Source of the DNA: Streptomyces tateyamensis
Lineage (GTDB): Bacteria > Actinomycetota > Actinomycetes > Streptomycetales > Streptomycetaceae
Length of the DNA stretch: 48,024 nucleotides
Direction: 5' to 3'
Assembly (NCBI RefSeq): GCF_003205575.1
Contig: NZ_PYBW01000029.1
Coordinates: forward strand, 1 to 48,024
This document shows positions 7,767 to 15,231 of this stretch, in pieces. Numbering within the stretch: the stretch's first letter is position 1; the number at the start of each line of letters is the position of its first letter. A program made the translations under genes and the position numbers. The notes beneath the pieces are model-generated. The model searched no databases. It saw only the letters and a program-made list of their open reading frames with translations, and was not told the DNA's origin.

Positions 7767-8582
7767 TCAGTTGGTGAACCGCACGGTGTTGCACAGCCGG
7801 CCGATGCCGGGGATCTCGGTCTCGACGAGGTCGCCGTCGGCGAGGAAGCGCGGCGGCTGCCGGGCCGCTCCGATGCCGCCGGGCGTGCCGGTCAGCACCA
7901 GGTCGCCCGGGCGCAGCACGGTGAAGGTCGAGATGTAGGCGAGCAGGTCGGCCGGGTCGAAGACCAGCGTGCGGGTGTTGTCGCGCTGGACCTGCTCGCC
8001 GTTGACCCGGCAGATCACCTCGAGGCCGGCAGCGGGGTCGACCTCCTCCGGCGTCACGACCACCGGTCCGACCGGGGTGGCGGCGTCCCAGGCCTTGCCC
8101 TGGAACCACTCCAGGGTGCGGTACTGCCAGTCGCGCACCGAGATGTCGTTCGCCACGGTGTAGCCGGCGATGCCGGCCAGCGCGGTCGACCGGTCGGCCC
8201 GGCGCAGGGTGGCGCCCACCACGACGGCGAGCTCGGCCTCCCAGTCGACCTGCAGGCCCGGCGGCAGCACCAGGTCGGCCTCGGGGCCGGCGAGGCTGTC
8301 GGCGAACTTGGTGAACAGCGTGGGGTGGGTGGGCAGTTCGCGCCCGGTCTCGCGGATGTGCTCGGCGTAGTTCAGGCCGCAGCAGATCACCTTGCGGGGC
8401 GCGGGCAGCGGGAGCACCGGGACGGCGCCGGGGAGCGCGGGACCGGCCGCGGCGAGCGCCGAGGCCGGCGGGCCGGCCGCCAGGTACGCCGACAGGTCGG
8501 GGGCCGGCAGCGCCCGCCAGGTCTGCCCGTCGAGCACGGCGGCGCTGGTGCCGGCCGGATGGGCGACGGTCGCGAGCTGCAT
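7767..8582 (-). CDS. Fumarylacetoacetate hydrolase family protein
   Basis: A 271-residue FAH-superfamily enzyme with KVICCGLNYAEHIRETG, the metal-ligand region DWEAELAVVVG, the GYTVANDISVRDWQ motif and the C-terminal LTGTPGGIGAAR. Relatives hydrolyse C-C bonds in acylpyruvates (fumarylpyruvate, fumarylacetoacetate) or decarboxylate ring-cleavage products, using Mg2+ or Mn2+. It would act after ring cleavage in the aryl-CoA-derived pathway. The ATG at 8582 was chosen over upstream in-frame ATGs because GGGAGGAG precedes it and the domain begins immediately. It is the first gene of the operon running to 1384. Confidence 0.9.
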   Translation of the reverse strand: MQLATVAHPAGTSAAVLDGQTWRALPAPDLSAYLAAGPPASALAAAGPALPGAVPVLPLPAPRKVICCGLNYAEHIRETGRELPTHPTLFTKFADSLAGPEADLVLPPGLQVDWEAELAVVVGATLRRADRSTALAGIAGYTVANDISVRDWQYRTLEWFQGKAWDAATPVGPVVVTPEEVDPAAGLEVICRVNGEQVQRDNTRTLVFDPADLLAYISTFTVLRPGDLVLTGTPGGIGAARQPPRFLADGDLVETEIPGIGRLCNTVRFTN

Positions 8583-8697
8583 GACGGTGGCTCCTCCCTC
8601 GCACTGCTGATATTTCATTATTTCTACGACCGTCATAAAACTGTCAATAGATGCTACGGTGACGGCGCCCCAGCTGCCGTCCCGACAGGAGCTCGCC
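8583..8697. promoter_or_regulatory. Divergent promoter region of the aryl-CoA island
   Basis: This short region is markedly AT-richer than its surroundings and separates the leftward operon from the rightward Rid/amidohydrolase genes. On the minus strand TTGACA (complement of 8642-8647) precedes TAGAAA with a short spacer. CCGTCA at 8630-8635 and TGACGG at 8660-8665 form an inverted repeat, and ACTGTCA lies between them. It is a plausible PaaX-type operator, unproven. Confidence 0.5.
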
Positions 8698-9132
8698 ATG
8701 GCGGCCGATCTGACGCCGGTTCCGGTCAACCCCCCGTCGCTGCCGAAGCCCAGCGGCTACTCGCACGGGACGCTCAGCGGCAACACGCTGTACCTGGGCG
8801 GGCAGACCGCCCTCGACGAGCGGATGCGGATCGTGCCGGGCGGGATCGTCGAGCAGTTCCGGCAGGCCTTCGCCAACGTGCTCACCACCCTGGCCGCGGT
8901 GGGCGGCCGGCCGCAGGACCTGGTGAGCGTGACGCTGTACCTGACCGACATCGCCGACTACCAGGCGCACGGCAAGGAGATCGGGCAGGTCTGGCGGGAG
9001 CTGGCCGGCCCGGTCTACCCCGCGATGGCCGGCATCGGCACCACCGGGCTGTGGCAGCCCGAGGCCATGATCGAGATCCTCGGCGTCGCGGTCGTCCCGG
9101 ACGAGCGGCTGGTGCGGCCCGCCACCGGTTGA
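8698..9132 (+). CDS. Rid-family (YjgF/YER057c) protein
   Basis: A 144-residue Rid-fold protein: GTLSGNTLYLGGQTA, a central VLTTLAAVGGRPQDLVSVTL stretch and a C-terminal AMIEILGVAVV. RidA proteins hydrolyse reactive enamines and imines, and 2-aminomuconate deaminases of aminoaromatic pathways are in this superfamily. At the position of the substrate-carboxylate-binding Arg of archetypal RidA (PAR) this protein has PAM (Met110), while the nearby Glu126 is kept. Classical imine deaminase activity is therefore doubtful and it may belong to another Rid subfamily. The ATG at 8698 has ACAGGAG upstream; the upstream ATG at 8659 would lie inside the promoter region. Confidence 0.85.
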   Translation: MAADLTPVPVNPPSLPKPSGYSHGTLSGNTLYLGGQTALDERMRIVPGGIVEQFRQAFANVLTTLAAVGGRPQDLVSVTLYLTDIADYQAHGKEIGQVWRELAGPVYPAMAGIGTTGLWQPEAMIEILGVAVVPDERLVRPATG

Positions 9133-9194
9133 CGGCACCACCACAATCGGACTGTCCACCAAGCACGTTCGCCGTCGAGCCGTCGGAGGCCGCC

Positions 9195-10826
9195 GTGTCC
9201 TGGTCCACCCCGCCGTTCGCGGACCTGCTGCTGCGCGCGGGCCGCATCCACACCCTGGTTCCCGGGCTGCCGCCGCAGCGCTCGCTCGCGGTGCGCGGCG
9301 AGCGGGTGCTCGCCCTCGCGGAGTCGGCGCACGGGCTCGACGGCCTGGCCGGTCCGGCCACCACGCTGCTGGACCTGCCCGCAGCGAGCGTGCTGCCGGC
9401 CTTCGACGACACCCACACCCACCTGATCGCGGCCGCCGACAGCGCCCATGACGTGGCCGTGGACAGCGCCCGCTCCATCGCGGAGCTGGTGGCGCTGGTC
9501 CGGGCCCGGGCCGAGCGGACCCCGCCGGGGGAGTGGATTCGCACCGCCGGGCACTGGCAGGAACTCAACCTCGCCGAGCGCCGCTTCCCCACCGCGGCCG
9601 AGCTCGACCGGGCCACCGAGCGGCACCCGGTGCTGGTGCTGCGCGGGGTGCACAACCAGGCGCTCAACAGCCTTGCGCTGCGCCGCTGCGGGATCGACGC
9701 CGACACCCCCGACCCGGTGGGCGGCCGGATCGTACGCGACGCGGCCGGCCGCCCCGTCGGCCACCTGCAGGGCGGCCTGGCGCTGATCCGGCCGCAGCTG
9801 CCCGTGCCCGATCCGGCGACCAGGCTGGAGGGCCTGCGGCTGGCCTCGCACGCCTTCGCGGCCACCGGGATCGGCACCGTGCGCGACGCCAACTGCTCGC
9901 CCGCCGACCTGGCCGCCCTCCAGCAGCTCCGGGACCGCGGCGAACTCGGCTGCCGGGTGCGGGTGCTGCTCGGCACCCTCGGCTTCAGCACGCTCCGTCA
10001 GGTCGACCGGTTGCTGGACGAGATGGCGGCGTGGGAGGGCGCCGAGGACGACTGGCTGCGGGTGTGGGGAGTGAAGTTCTGGCTGGACGGCGGGATCGAG
10101 TCCGCCGCGCTGGACGCCCCCTACTGCCCCGCGCACTGCCCGACGCCCGGTTACACCGGGCAGTTCGCCTGGGACCCGGCGGAGTTGGAGGCCGCGGTGG
10201 AGCGGGTGGTGCGGCGCGGCCGGCGGGTCGGGGTGCACGCCTACGGGGACCGCGGCGTGCGGTCCCTGCTCGACCTGTTCGAGCGCGTGCAGCAGCGCGT
10301 CCCCGGTCTGCCGCCCGGCACCCTGGTGATGGAGCACGGCGGCCTCGCCGACCCGCAGCAGCGCCGGCGAGCCGTCCGGCTGGGCGTGCCGGTGACCGTC
10401 CAGCAGCCGCTGCTGCACGACGTGGCCGCCGTCCAGGCGCAGTACTGGGGCAGGGAACGGGTGGCCGCGCTCTTCCCCGTCCGGGGGTGGCTGGAGGCGG
10501 GCGCGGAGGTCTCGGCCGGCTCGGACTACCCCGTCGGCGCGTTCGGCGCCACGCACTCGCTGTACGGCCTGACCACCAGGGCCACGGTCGACGGCGTGCT
10601 CGGCCCGGAACAGGCCGTCGACCGGGCGGCGGCGATCGCCCTGCACACCACCGCCGCCGCCCGGTTGAACGGGGAGAGCCGGCTGCGCGGGCAGCTCGCC
10701 CCCGGCCGGCTCGCCGACCTCACGATCTGGCCCGAGGACCCGACGACCGTGCCCGAGCAGCGCCTCGACGGGCTGCTTCCCAGCCACACCCTGCTGGGCG
10801 GGCGCCTGGTCCACCGGCCCGCCTGA
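9195..10826 (+). CDS. YtcJ-type metal-dependent amidohydrolase
   Basis: A 543-residue member of the amidohydrolase_3 group. It shows DDTHTHL (HxH metal ligands), the conserved GHLQGG, HAYGDRGVRSL (metal His), MEHGGLAD and the late SAGSDYPVG (metal Asp), and ends with the composite beta domain LAPGRLADLTIW. Relatives hydrolyse N-substituted formamides and other amides. It follows the Rid gene by 62 bp in the same direction and could release an aromatic acid from an amide or act on an N-acyl intermediate. The GTG at 9195 has CGGAGG upstream. The substrate is unknown. Confidence 0.87.
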   Translation: MSWSTPPFADLLLRAGRIHTLVPGLPPQRSLAVRGERVLALAESAHGLDGLAGPATTLLDLPAASVLPAFDDTHTHLIAAADSAHDVAVDSARSIAELVALVRARAERTPPGEWIRTAGHWQELNLAERRFPTAAELDRATERHPVLVLRGVHNQALNSLALRRCGIDADTPDPVGGRIVRDAAGRPVGHLQGGLALIRPQLPVPDPATRLEGLRLASHAFAATGIGTVRDANCSPADLAALQQLRDRGELGCRVRVLLGTLGFSTLRQVDRLLDEMAAWEGAEDDWLRVWGVKFWLDGGIESAALDAPYCPAHCPTPGYTGQFAWDPAELEAAVERVVRRGRRVGVHAYGDRGVRSLLDLFERVQQRVPGLPPGTLVMEHGGLADPQQRRRAVRLGVPVTVQQPLLHDVAAVQAQYWGRERVAALFPVRGWLEAGAEVSAGSDYPVGAFGATHSLYGLTTRATVDGVLGPEQAVDRAAAIALHTTAAARLNGESRLRGQLAPGRLADLTIWPEDPTTVPEQRLDGLLPSHTLLGGRLVHRPA

Positions 10827-10884
10827 CGGACCCGGTCGCCGCCGCCGGGCCGGCGGACTTCCCGACGCAGTCCTTCAGGCCGGG

Positions 10885-11877
10885 TCAGGCTGACGGCACC
10901 AACAGCAGCTTGCCCGTGGTGCGGCGTCCCTCCAGGTCGGCGTGGGCGGCGGCAGCCCGGGCCAGCGGATAGCGTCCACCGGGCTCGGCCGACAGCGTGC
11001 CGTCCCGCAGCCAGGCGAACACCTCGCCGGCGCGCTCGGCGAGTTCGGCCGGCTCGGTGGCGTGGTCGACCAGCGTGGGGCGGGTCAGGAAGAGCGAGCC
11101 GGCCGCGGCGAGCAGCTGCGGGTCGAACGGGGGAACCGGGCCGGAGGCGGCGCCGACCAGCACGAAGGTGCCGCGCCGGCGCAGCGCGGCCAGCCCGGTG
11201 CGGAAGGTGTCGCGGCCGACGCCGTCGTAGACCACGTCGACGCCGCGCCCGCCGGTCAGCTCGCGGACCCGGGCGGCGACCTGCTCGCCGTCACCGAAGC
11301 CGCCGGGCGGGACCACCAGGACGTCGCGCACGCCTGCGGCGGTGGCGACGGCGGCCTTGGCCTCGGTGGAGACCGTGCCGATCACGTGCACCCCGCGGCG
11401 TGCGAGGACCCGGGCCAGCTGCTGCCCCAGGCCGCCGGCGGCCGCGGGGACCAGGGCGCACTCGCCGGCCGCGGCCCGGTAGGTGCTGGTGGTCAGGTAG
11501 TGCGCGGTCAGACCCTGCAGCAGGACCGCGGCTGCGGCCTCCTCGGTGATGTCCGCGGGCAGCGGGACGGCGGCCCGTGCGGGCACCACGACCTGCTCGG
11601 CGTAGCTGCCGGGGGCCGCCCACCAGGCGACCCGGTCGCCGGGCGCGATGGCGCTCACCCCCGGGCCGGTGGCCAGCACGGTGCCGGCGCCCTCGCAGCC
11701 GACCACCAGCGGGGCCGGCAGCGGCCCGCGGCCCTCGCGCTCGTAGACGTCCTTGTAGTTGACCCCGGCGGCCGCGAGCCGCACCACCAGCTCGCCGGGC
11801 CCGGGCCGCGGGTCCGCCCGCTCGGCCAGCGCCAGGACCTCGGGGCCGCCGAACCGCTCGGCGATGACTGCTCGCAT
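10885..11877 (-). CDS. Quinone-oxidoreductase-like NADPH oxidoreductase (zeta-crystallin type)
   Basis: A 330-residue zinc-free medium-chain dehydrogenase/reductase. The N-terminal GroES-like domain has GVNYKDVYEREG, followed by the Rossmann domain VPAAAGGLGQQLARVL and the YDGVGRDTF segment. Relatives reduce quinones or enone C=C bonds with NADPH. It is 68 bp downstream of the aminotransferase gene and in the same direction, so it is probably the distal gene of the 27597-to-10885 cluster, perhaps reducing an unsaturated intermediate. It converges on the amidohydrolase gene. Membership in the cluster is less certain than for the coupled genes upstream. ATG at 11877 after GAGAGG. Confidence 0.87.
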   Translation of the reverse strand: MRAVIAERFGGPEVLALAERADPRPGPGELVVRLAAAGVNYKDVYEREGRGPLPAPLVVGCEGAGTVLATGPGVSAIAPGDRVAWWAAPGSYAEQVVVPARAAVPLPADITEEAAAAVLLQGLTAHYLTTSTYRAAAGECALVPAAAGGLGQQLARVLARRGVHVIGTVSTEAKAAVATAAGVRDVLVVPPGGFGDGEQVAARVRELTGGRGVDVVYDGVGRDTFRTGLAALRRRGTFVLVGAASGPVPPFDPQLLAAAGSLFLTRPTLVDHATEPAELAERAGEVFAWLRDGTLSAEPGGRYPLARAAAAHADLEGRRTTGKLLLVPSA

Positions 11878-11945
11878 GTCGACCTCTCGTCGGATCGTCG
11901 GACTGTCGAATGAAGATGAACGCGGGCCTGCCGGCTGACGTGCCG

Positions 11946-13334
11946 TCAGTCGACGTACTTGTCCGCCGCGTCCAGCGCCGCGTCGAGGATCTCCAGGCCC
12001 TGGCGGGCCTCGTCGTCCGTGATGGTGCACGGCGGGACCAGGTGGATCCGGTTGAAGTTGTACACCGGCCACATGCCGCGCTCCTTGCACCCGGCGACCA
12101 CCTCGTCCACCGGCCCGGTCTGGCCGGCCCCGGCGGCGTAGGGCACCAGCATCTCGCGGGTCTCCCGGTTGCGGACCAGCTCGACGGCCCAGAAGACGCC
12201 GAGCCCGCGCACCTCGCCGATGCTCGGGTGCCGCTCGGCCAGCTCGCGCAGGCCGGGGCCGAGCACGTCCTCGCCGATCCGGGCGGCGTTCTCCACGATG
12301 CCCTCCTCCTTCATCGCCGTGATGGTGGCGACGGCGGCGGCGCAGGCCAGCGGGTGGCCCGAGTAGGTGAGGCCGCCGGGGTAGACGACCTCCCGGAAGG
12401 TCTCGTGGATCGCGTCCGAGACGATCACGCCGCCGAGCGGGACGTAGCCGGAGTTGACGCCCTTCGCGAAGGTGATCAGGTCGGGGGTGACGCCCCAGTG
12501 GTCGACGGCGAACCACTCGCCGGCCCGTCCGAAGCCGGACATCACCTCGTCGGCGATGAAGACGATGCCGTACGTGTCGCACAGCGCCCGCACGCCCGCC
12601 AGGTAGCCGGGTGGCGGGACCAGGATGCCGGCGGTGCCGACGACGGTCTCCAGCAGGATCGCGGCGATCGTCGCGGGGCCCTCGAACTCGATCACCTCGG
12701 CGAGGTGGGCGAGCGCCCGGGCGCTCTCCTCGGCCTCGGTCGTGGCGTGGAAGTGCGAGCGGTACAGGTAGGGGCCGAAGAAGTGCGCGATGTTGCCGGT
12801 CGCGCTGCCGGAGCGCTCGTTGGCCCAGCGGCGCGGGTCGCCGGTGAGGCTGATCGCGGTGGCGGTGCCGCCGTGGTAGGAGCGGTAGGTGGAGAGCACC
12901 TTGGGGCGGCCGGTGTGCATCCGGGCCATCCGCACGGCGTGCTCGTTGGCGTCGGCGCCGCCGTTGGTGAAGAAGACGTGGTTCAGGTCGCCGGGGGCCA
13001 GCTCGGTGATCAGCCTGGCCGCCTCGCCGCGCTTGTCGTTGGCGAAGGTGGAGGCGATCATGCAGATCCGGTCGGCCTGCTCCTTGATCGCCGCGACCAC
13101 CTTGGGGTGCGCGTGGCCGATGTTGAGGTTGATGAACTGCGAGGAGAAGTCGAGGTAGCGCTTGCCCTCGTAGTCCCAGAAGTGCCGGCCGGCGGCGCCC
13201 GCCACCGGGATCGGGTTGACCGCGCCCTGGGCGGCCCAGGAGTGGAAGAGGTGCGCGCGGTCCTCGGCGAAGACCCGCCGGCCCTCGGCCGGGTCGGGGG
13301 CGGGCAGCTGGGGGGCGGACGGCTGAGTAGTCAT
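11946..13334 (-). CDS. Class III PLP-dependent aminotransferase
   Basis: A 462-residue class III transaminase. It shows the small-domain motif YLDFSSQFINLNIGHAHPKV, the PLP-phosphate region FTNGGADANEHAVRMARMHT, FIADEVMSGFGR (Asp262 contacting PLP nitrogen) and the catalytic lysine in TFAKGVNSGY (Lys291). The closest remembered resemblance is to omega-amino-acid:pyruvate or taurine-type transaminases, so it probably moves an amino group on a beta- or omega-amino acid or its semialdehyde. It is coupled to the glutamate mutase large-subunit gene by a TGATG overlap, which suggests it acts on the 3-methylaspartate-derived unit. Direction and substrate are inferred. Confidence 0.92.
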   Translation of the reverse strand: MTTQPSAPQLPAPDPAEGRRVFAEDRAHLFHSWAAQGAVNPIPVAGAAGRHFWDYEGKRYLDFSSQFINLNIGHAHPKVVAAIKEQADRICMIASTFANDKRGEAARLITELAPGDLNHVFFTNGGADANEHAVRMARMHTGRPKVLSTYRSYHGGTATAISLTGDPRRWANERSGSATGNIAHFFGPYLYRSHFHATTEAEESARALAHLAEVIEFEGPATIAAILLETVVGTAGILVPPPGYLAGVRALCDTYGIVFIADEVMSGFGRAGEWFAVDHWGVTPDLITFAKGVNSGYVPLGGVIVSDAIHETFREVVYPGGLTYSGHPLACAAAVATITAMKEEGIVENAARIGEDVLGPGLRELAERHPSIGEVRGLGVFWAVELVRNRETREMLVPYAAGAGQTGPVDEVVAGCKERGMWPVYNFNRIHLVPPCTITDDEARQGLEILDAALDAADKYVD

Positions 13335-14743
13335 CAGAACCTCTGCGGGGGCTCGGACCGCGTGCGGTGCGGCGTGCTGGAGTGGAACCGGTCCTCGTTG
13401 TCGAGGAAGTAGCGGATGTCGGCGGTGGCCGCCTCGAAGGGGGAGCGCTCGCGGGCGCCGGGTGCCGGGGCGAGCAGGTCGGCGTGCCGGCGCAGTACGG
13501 CGGCGGAGAACGGCAGCGCACCGACGCCGGCGTAGCGGATGGCGCCGCAGGCGTCGCGCCGCGGGACGACGCGCGAGTGGGCGTGGACGCTGGCGCTGAA
13601 CGGGATGTCCAGGCGCCCGGCGGCGAAGGCGGCCTCGATCGCGGGCAGCAGCGCGGGCTCGTTCAGCACCGGGTCGACCAGTTCGGCGACCTCGCGCTCG
13701 ATCCAGTGCTGCTCCTCGGAGACCCGGTCCTCGTCGATCCGGACGAAGTCGAGCAGCTCGCAGGCGCCCAGCGCGGCAGTGCGGATGCCGTCGGCGTTCG
13801 CCTCGGCGTCGGGGATGCCGTACGCCTCCTGGTGGGTCTTGCTGATCACCTTGGTGGCGCCGCCGAGCCGGGCGAGCAGGCCGCCGTGCAGGATCAGCAG
13901 GTCGGCGTAGGAGCGGGTCCGCGGGAAGACGCCCATGAACTCGTGCAGCACCGGGTGGACTTCGATGCCCGGGTCGAGGTAGCGCGCGGCCAGGGTGCGC
14001 ACCGCGCGCAGCGCGGCCACGTCCTGGTGGATCTCGCCGCCCTGCGGGTAGGCGATGGACAGGCAGCGCACGCCCTCGCGGGCCGCGGCCACCGCCTCCA
14101 GCACGGTGACGGCGAGGCTGACCGAGGGCGGGACCAGCACCGCGGTGAGTGTGCCGAACAGCTCCCGGTCGATCAGCACGCCCTCGGCGGCGAGCACTCC
14201 GCACACCGCGTCGACCTGCTGCCAGGCGCGCAGCGAGTGGCCGAGCGGCACGTTCTTGGAGTACGGCAAGTTGTAGCCGATGCCGCCGCCCTCGTAGGAG
14301 GTCAGGCCGGCGGCCAGGGCGACGGCGAACAGCTCGCGTCCGTCGGGCGAGCCGTGCCGCACCTCCAGCGGGACGTCGACGGCGGCGGCCAGCTCCCGTC
14401 CGCGCTGCCAGCCGTGCGCGACCAGCGGGTAGCCGTTCAGGTCGGCGGGGTTGCGGGCGAGCAGTTCGGCGGCGGTGTCGAAGTGCCGCAGCCGGGTGTG
14501 CGAGTCGATGGTGACCGAGAGCACGCCCGGTCCGGCCGGCTCCAGGGCGCGCAGCAGCTCGACCATCTCCCGGTGGCCGCCGACGCCGCAGCGCGGCTGC
14601 ACCAGCGGACGGCCGCCGGCGGCGGCCTGGCGCAGCACCTCGGCCACCGGGCGGCGGGTGCGCAGGTGCGCCACGATCGCCTCCCAGTCGGGCAGTTCGG
14701 CGGCGATCCGGTCGTCGAGCTGCAGGCCGTGCAGTTCAGCCAT
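13334..14743 (-). CDS. glmE: Glutamate mutase (methylaspartate mutase) large subunit
   Basis: A 469-residue catalytic TIM-barrel subunit of adenosylcobalamin-dependent glutamate mutase, which interconverts L-glutamate and (2S,3S)-3-methylaspartate. Recognisable segments are LVQPRCGVGGHREMVELL, LSVTIDSHTRLRHFDTAAE, TSYEGGGIGYNLPYSKNVPL and SYADLLILHGGLLARLGGA, in the family order and at about the family length. The start overlaps the small-subunit gene by 8 nt, which fits a stoichiometric complex. In actinomycetes such pairs are known from pathways that make methylaspartate for lipopeptides or beta-amino acid starters for macrolactams. The symbol is the generic family name. Confidence 0.9.
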   Translation of the reverse strand: MAELHGLQLDDRIAAELPDWEAIVAHLRTRRPVAEVLRQAAAGGRPLVQPRCGVGGHREMVELLRALEPAGPGVLSVTIDSHTRLRHFDTAAELLARNPADLNGYPLVAHGWQRGRELAAAVDVPLEVRHGSPDGRELFAVALAAGLTSYEGGGIGYNLPYSKNVPLGHSLRAWQQVDAVCGVLAAEGVLIDRELFGTLTAVLVPPSVSLAVTVLEAVAAAREGVRCLSIAYPQGGEIHQDVAALRAVRTLAARYLDPGIEVHPVLHEFMGVFPRTRSYADLLILHGGLLARLGGATKVISKTHQEAYGIPDAEANADGIRTAALGACELLDFVRIDEDRVSEEQHWIEREVAELVDPVLNEPALLPAIEAAFAAGRLDIPFSASVHAHSRVVPRRDACGAIRYAGVGALPFSAAVLRRHADLLAPAPGARERSPFEAATADIRYFLDNEDRFHSSTPHRTRSEPPQRF

Positions 14744-15179
14744 GCTGCAGCTCGGCCGCCCGGGCGGCGTGCAGCATGTCGAGCAGCAGGACCAGGCCGC
14801 CCGCGTCCGCCAGCAGGTGGTCCACGCCCAGGTCGAGCAGCCGCTGCCGGTCGGTGCCGGCCTTGCGGCTGCCGACCGACAGATTGCCGCCGACGATCAC
14901 CGGGCAGCGCAGCCGGCCGGCGGCACGCAGCTCGGGCAGGGTGCGCAGGTCCTGGTGGGCGTGGCCGTTGAGGGATCCGATCAGCACCGCCTCGGCGTGC
15001 GGGTGGCGGTCGTGGGCGTCGGCGAAGTCGGACAGCGGGGTGCACACGCCGAGGTTGAGCACGGTGAAGCCGTGCGACTGCAGTTGCATGGTGATCAGCT
15101 GGTTGGCGACGGCGTGCGCGTCGCTCTCGGCCACGCCCAGGATGACCAGGCGGTCGGCCGGCCCGGCCGGCGTGTTCAT
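14736..15179 (-). CDS. glmS: Glutamate mutase small, B12-binding subunit
   Basis: A 147-residue Rossmann-like cobalamin-binding protein that presents adenosylcobalamin to the large subunit. The cobalt-ligating His is in SDAHAVAN (Asp20, His22). Further on are GSLNGHAHQDLR (the family S-L motif) and CPVIVGGNLSVGSRKAG (the GG dimethylbenzimidazole-tail region). The canonical DxHxxG is DxHxxA here (Ala25). I believe DAHAVAN also occurs in other actinobacterial homologues, so this is probably a subfamily variant rather than damage. It lies 52 bp from the desaturase gene upstream and overlaps the large-subunit gene. Confidence 0.88.
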   Translation of the reverse strand: MNTPAGPADRLVILGVAESDAHAVANQLITMQLQSHGFTVLNLGVCTPLSDFADAHDRHPHAEAVLIGSLNGHAHQDLRTLPELRAAGRLRCPVIVGGNLSVGSRKAGTDRQRLLDLGVDHLLADAGGLVLLLDMLHAARAAELQHG

Positions 15180-15231
15180 AGGGGGAGCCCTTTCGGCGGG
15201 GGACTGGGGGAGCGGGGGAGGGGCGGGGGTG

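Noticed and set aside
7377..9194. Plus-strand open frame extending upstream of the amidohydrolase
   Set aside because: It runs antisense to the cupin and FAH genes and has no family content before the GTG at 9195, which has its own ribosome-binding site.
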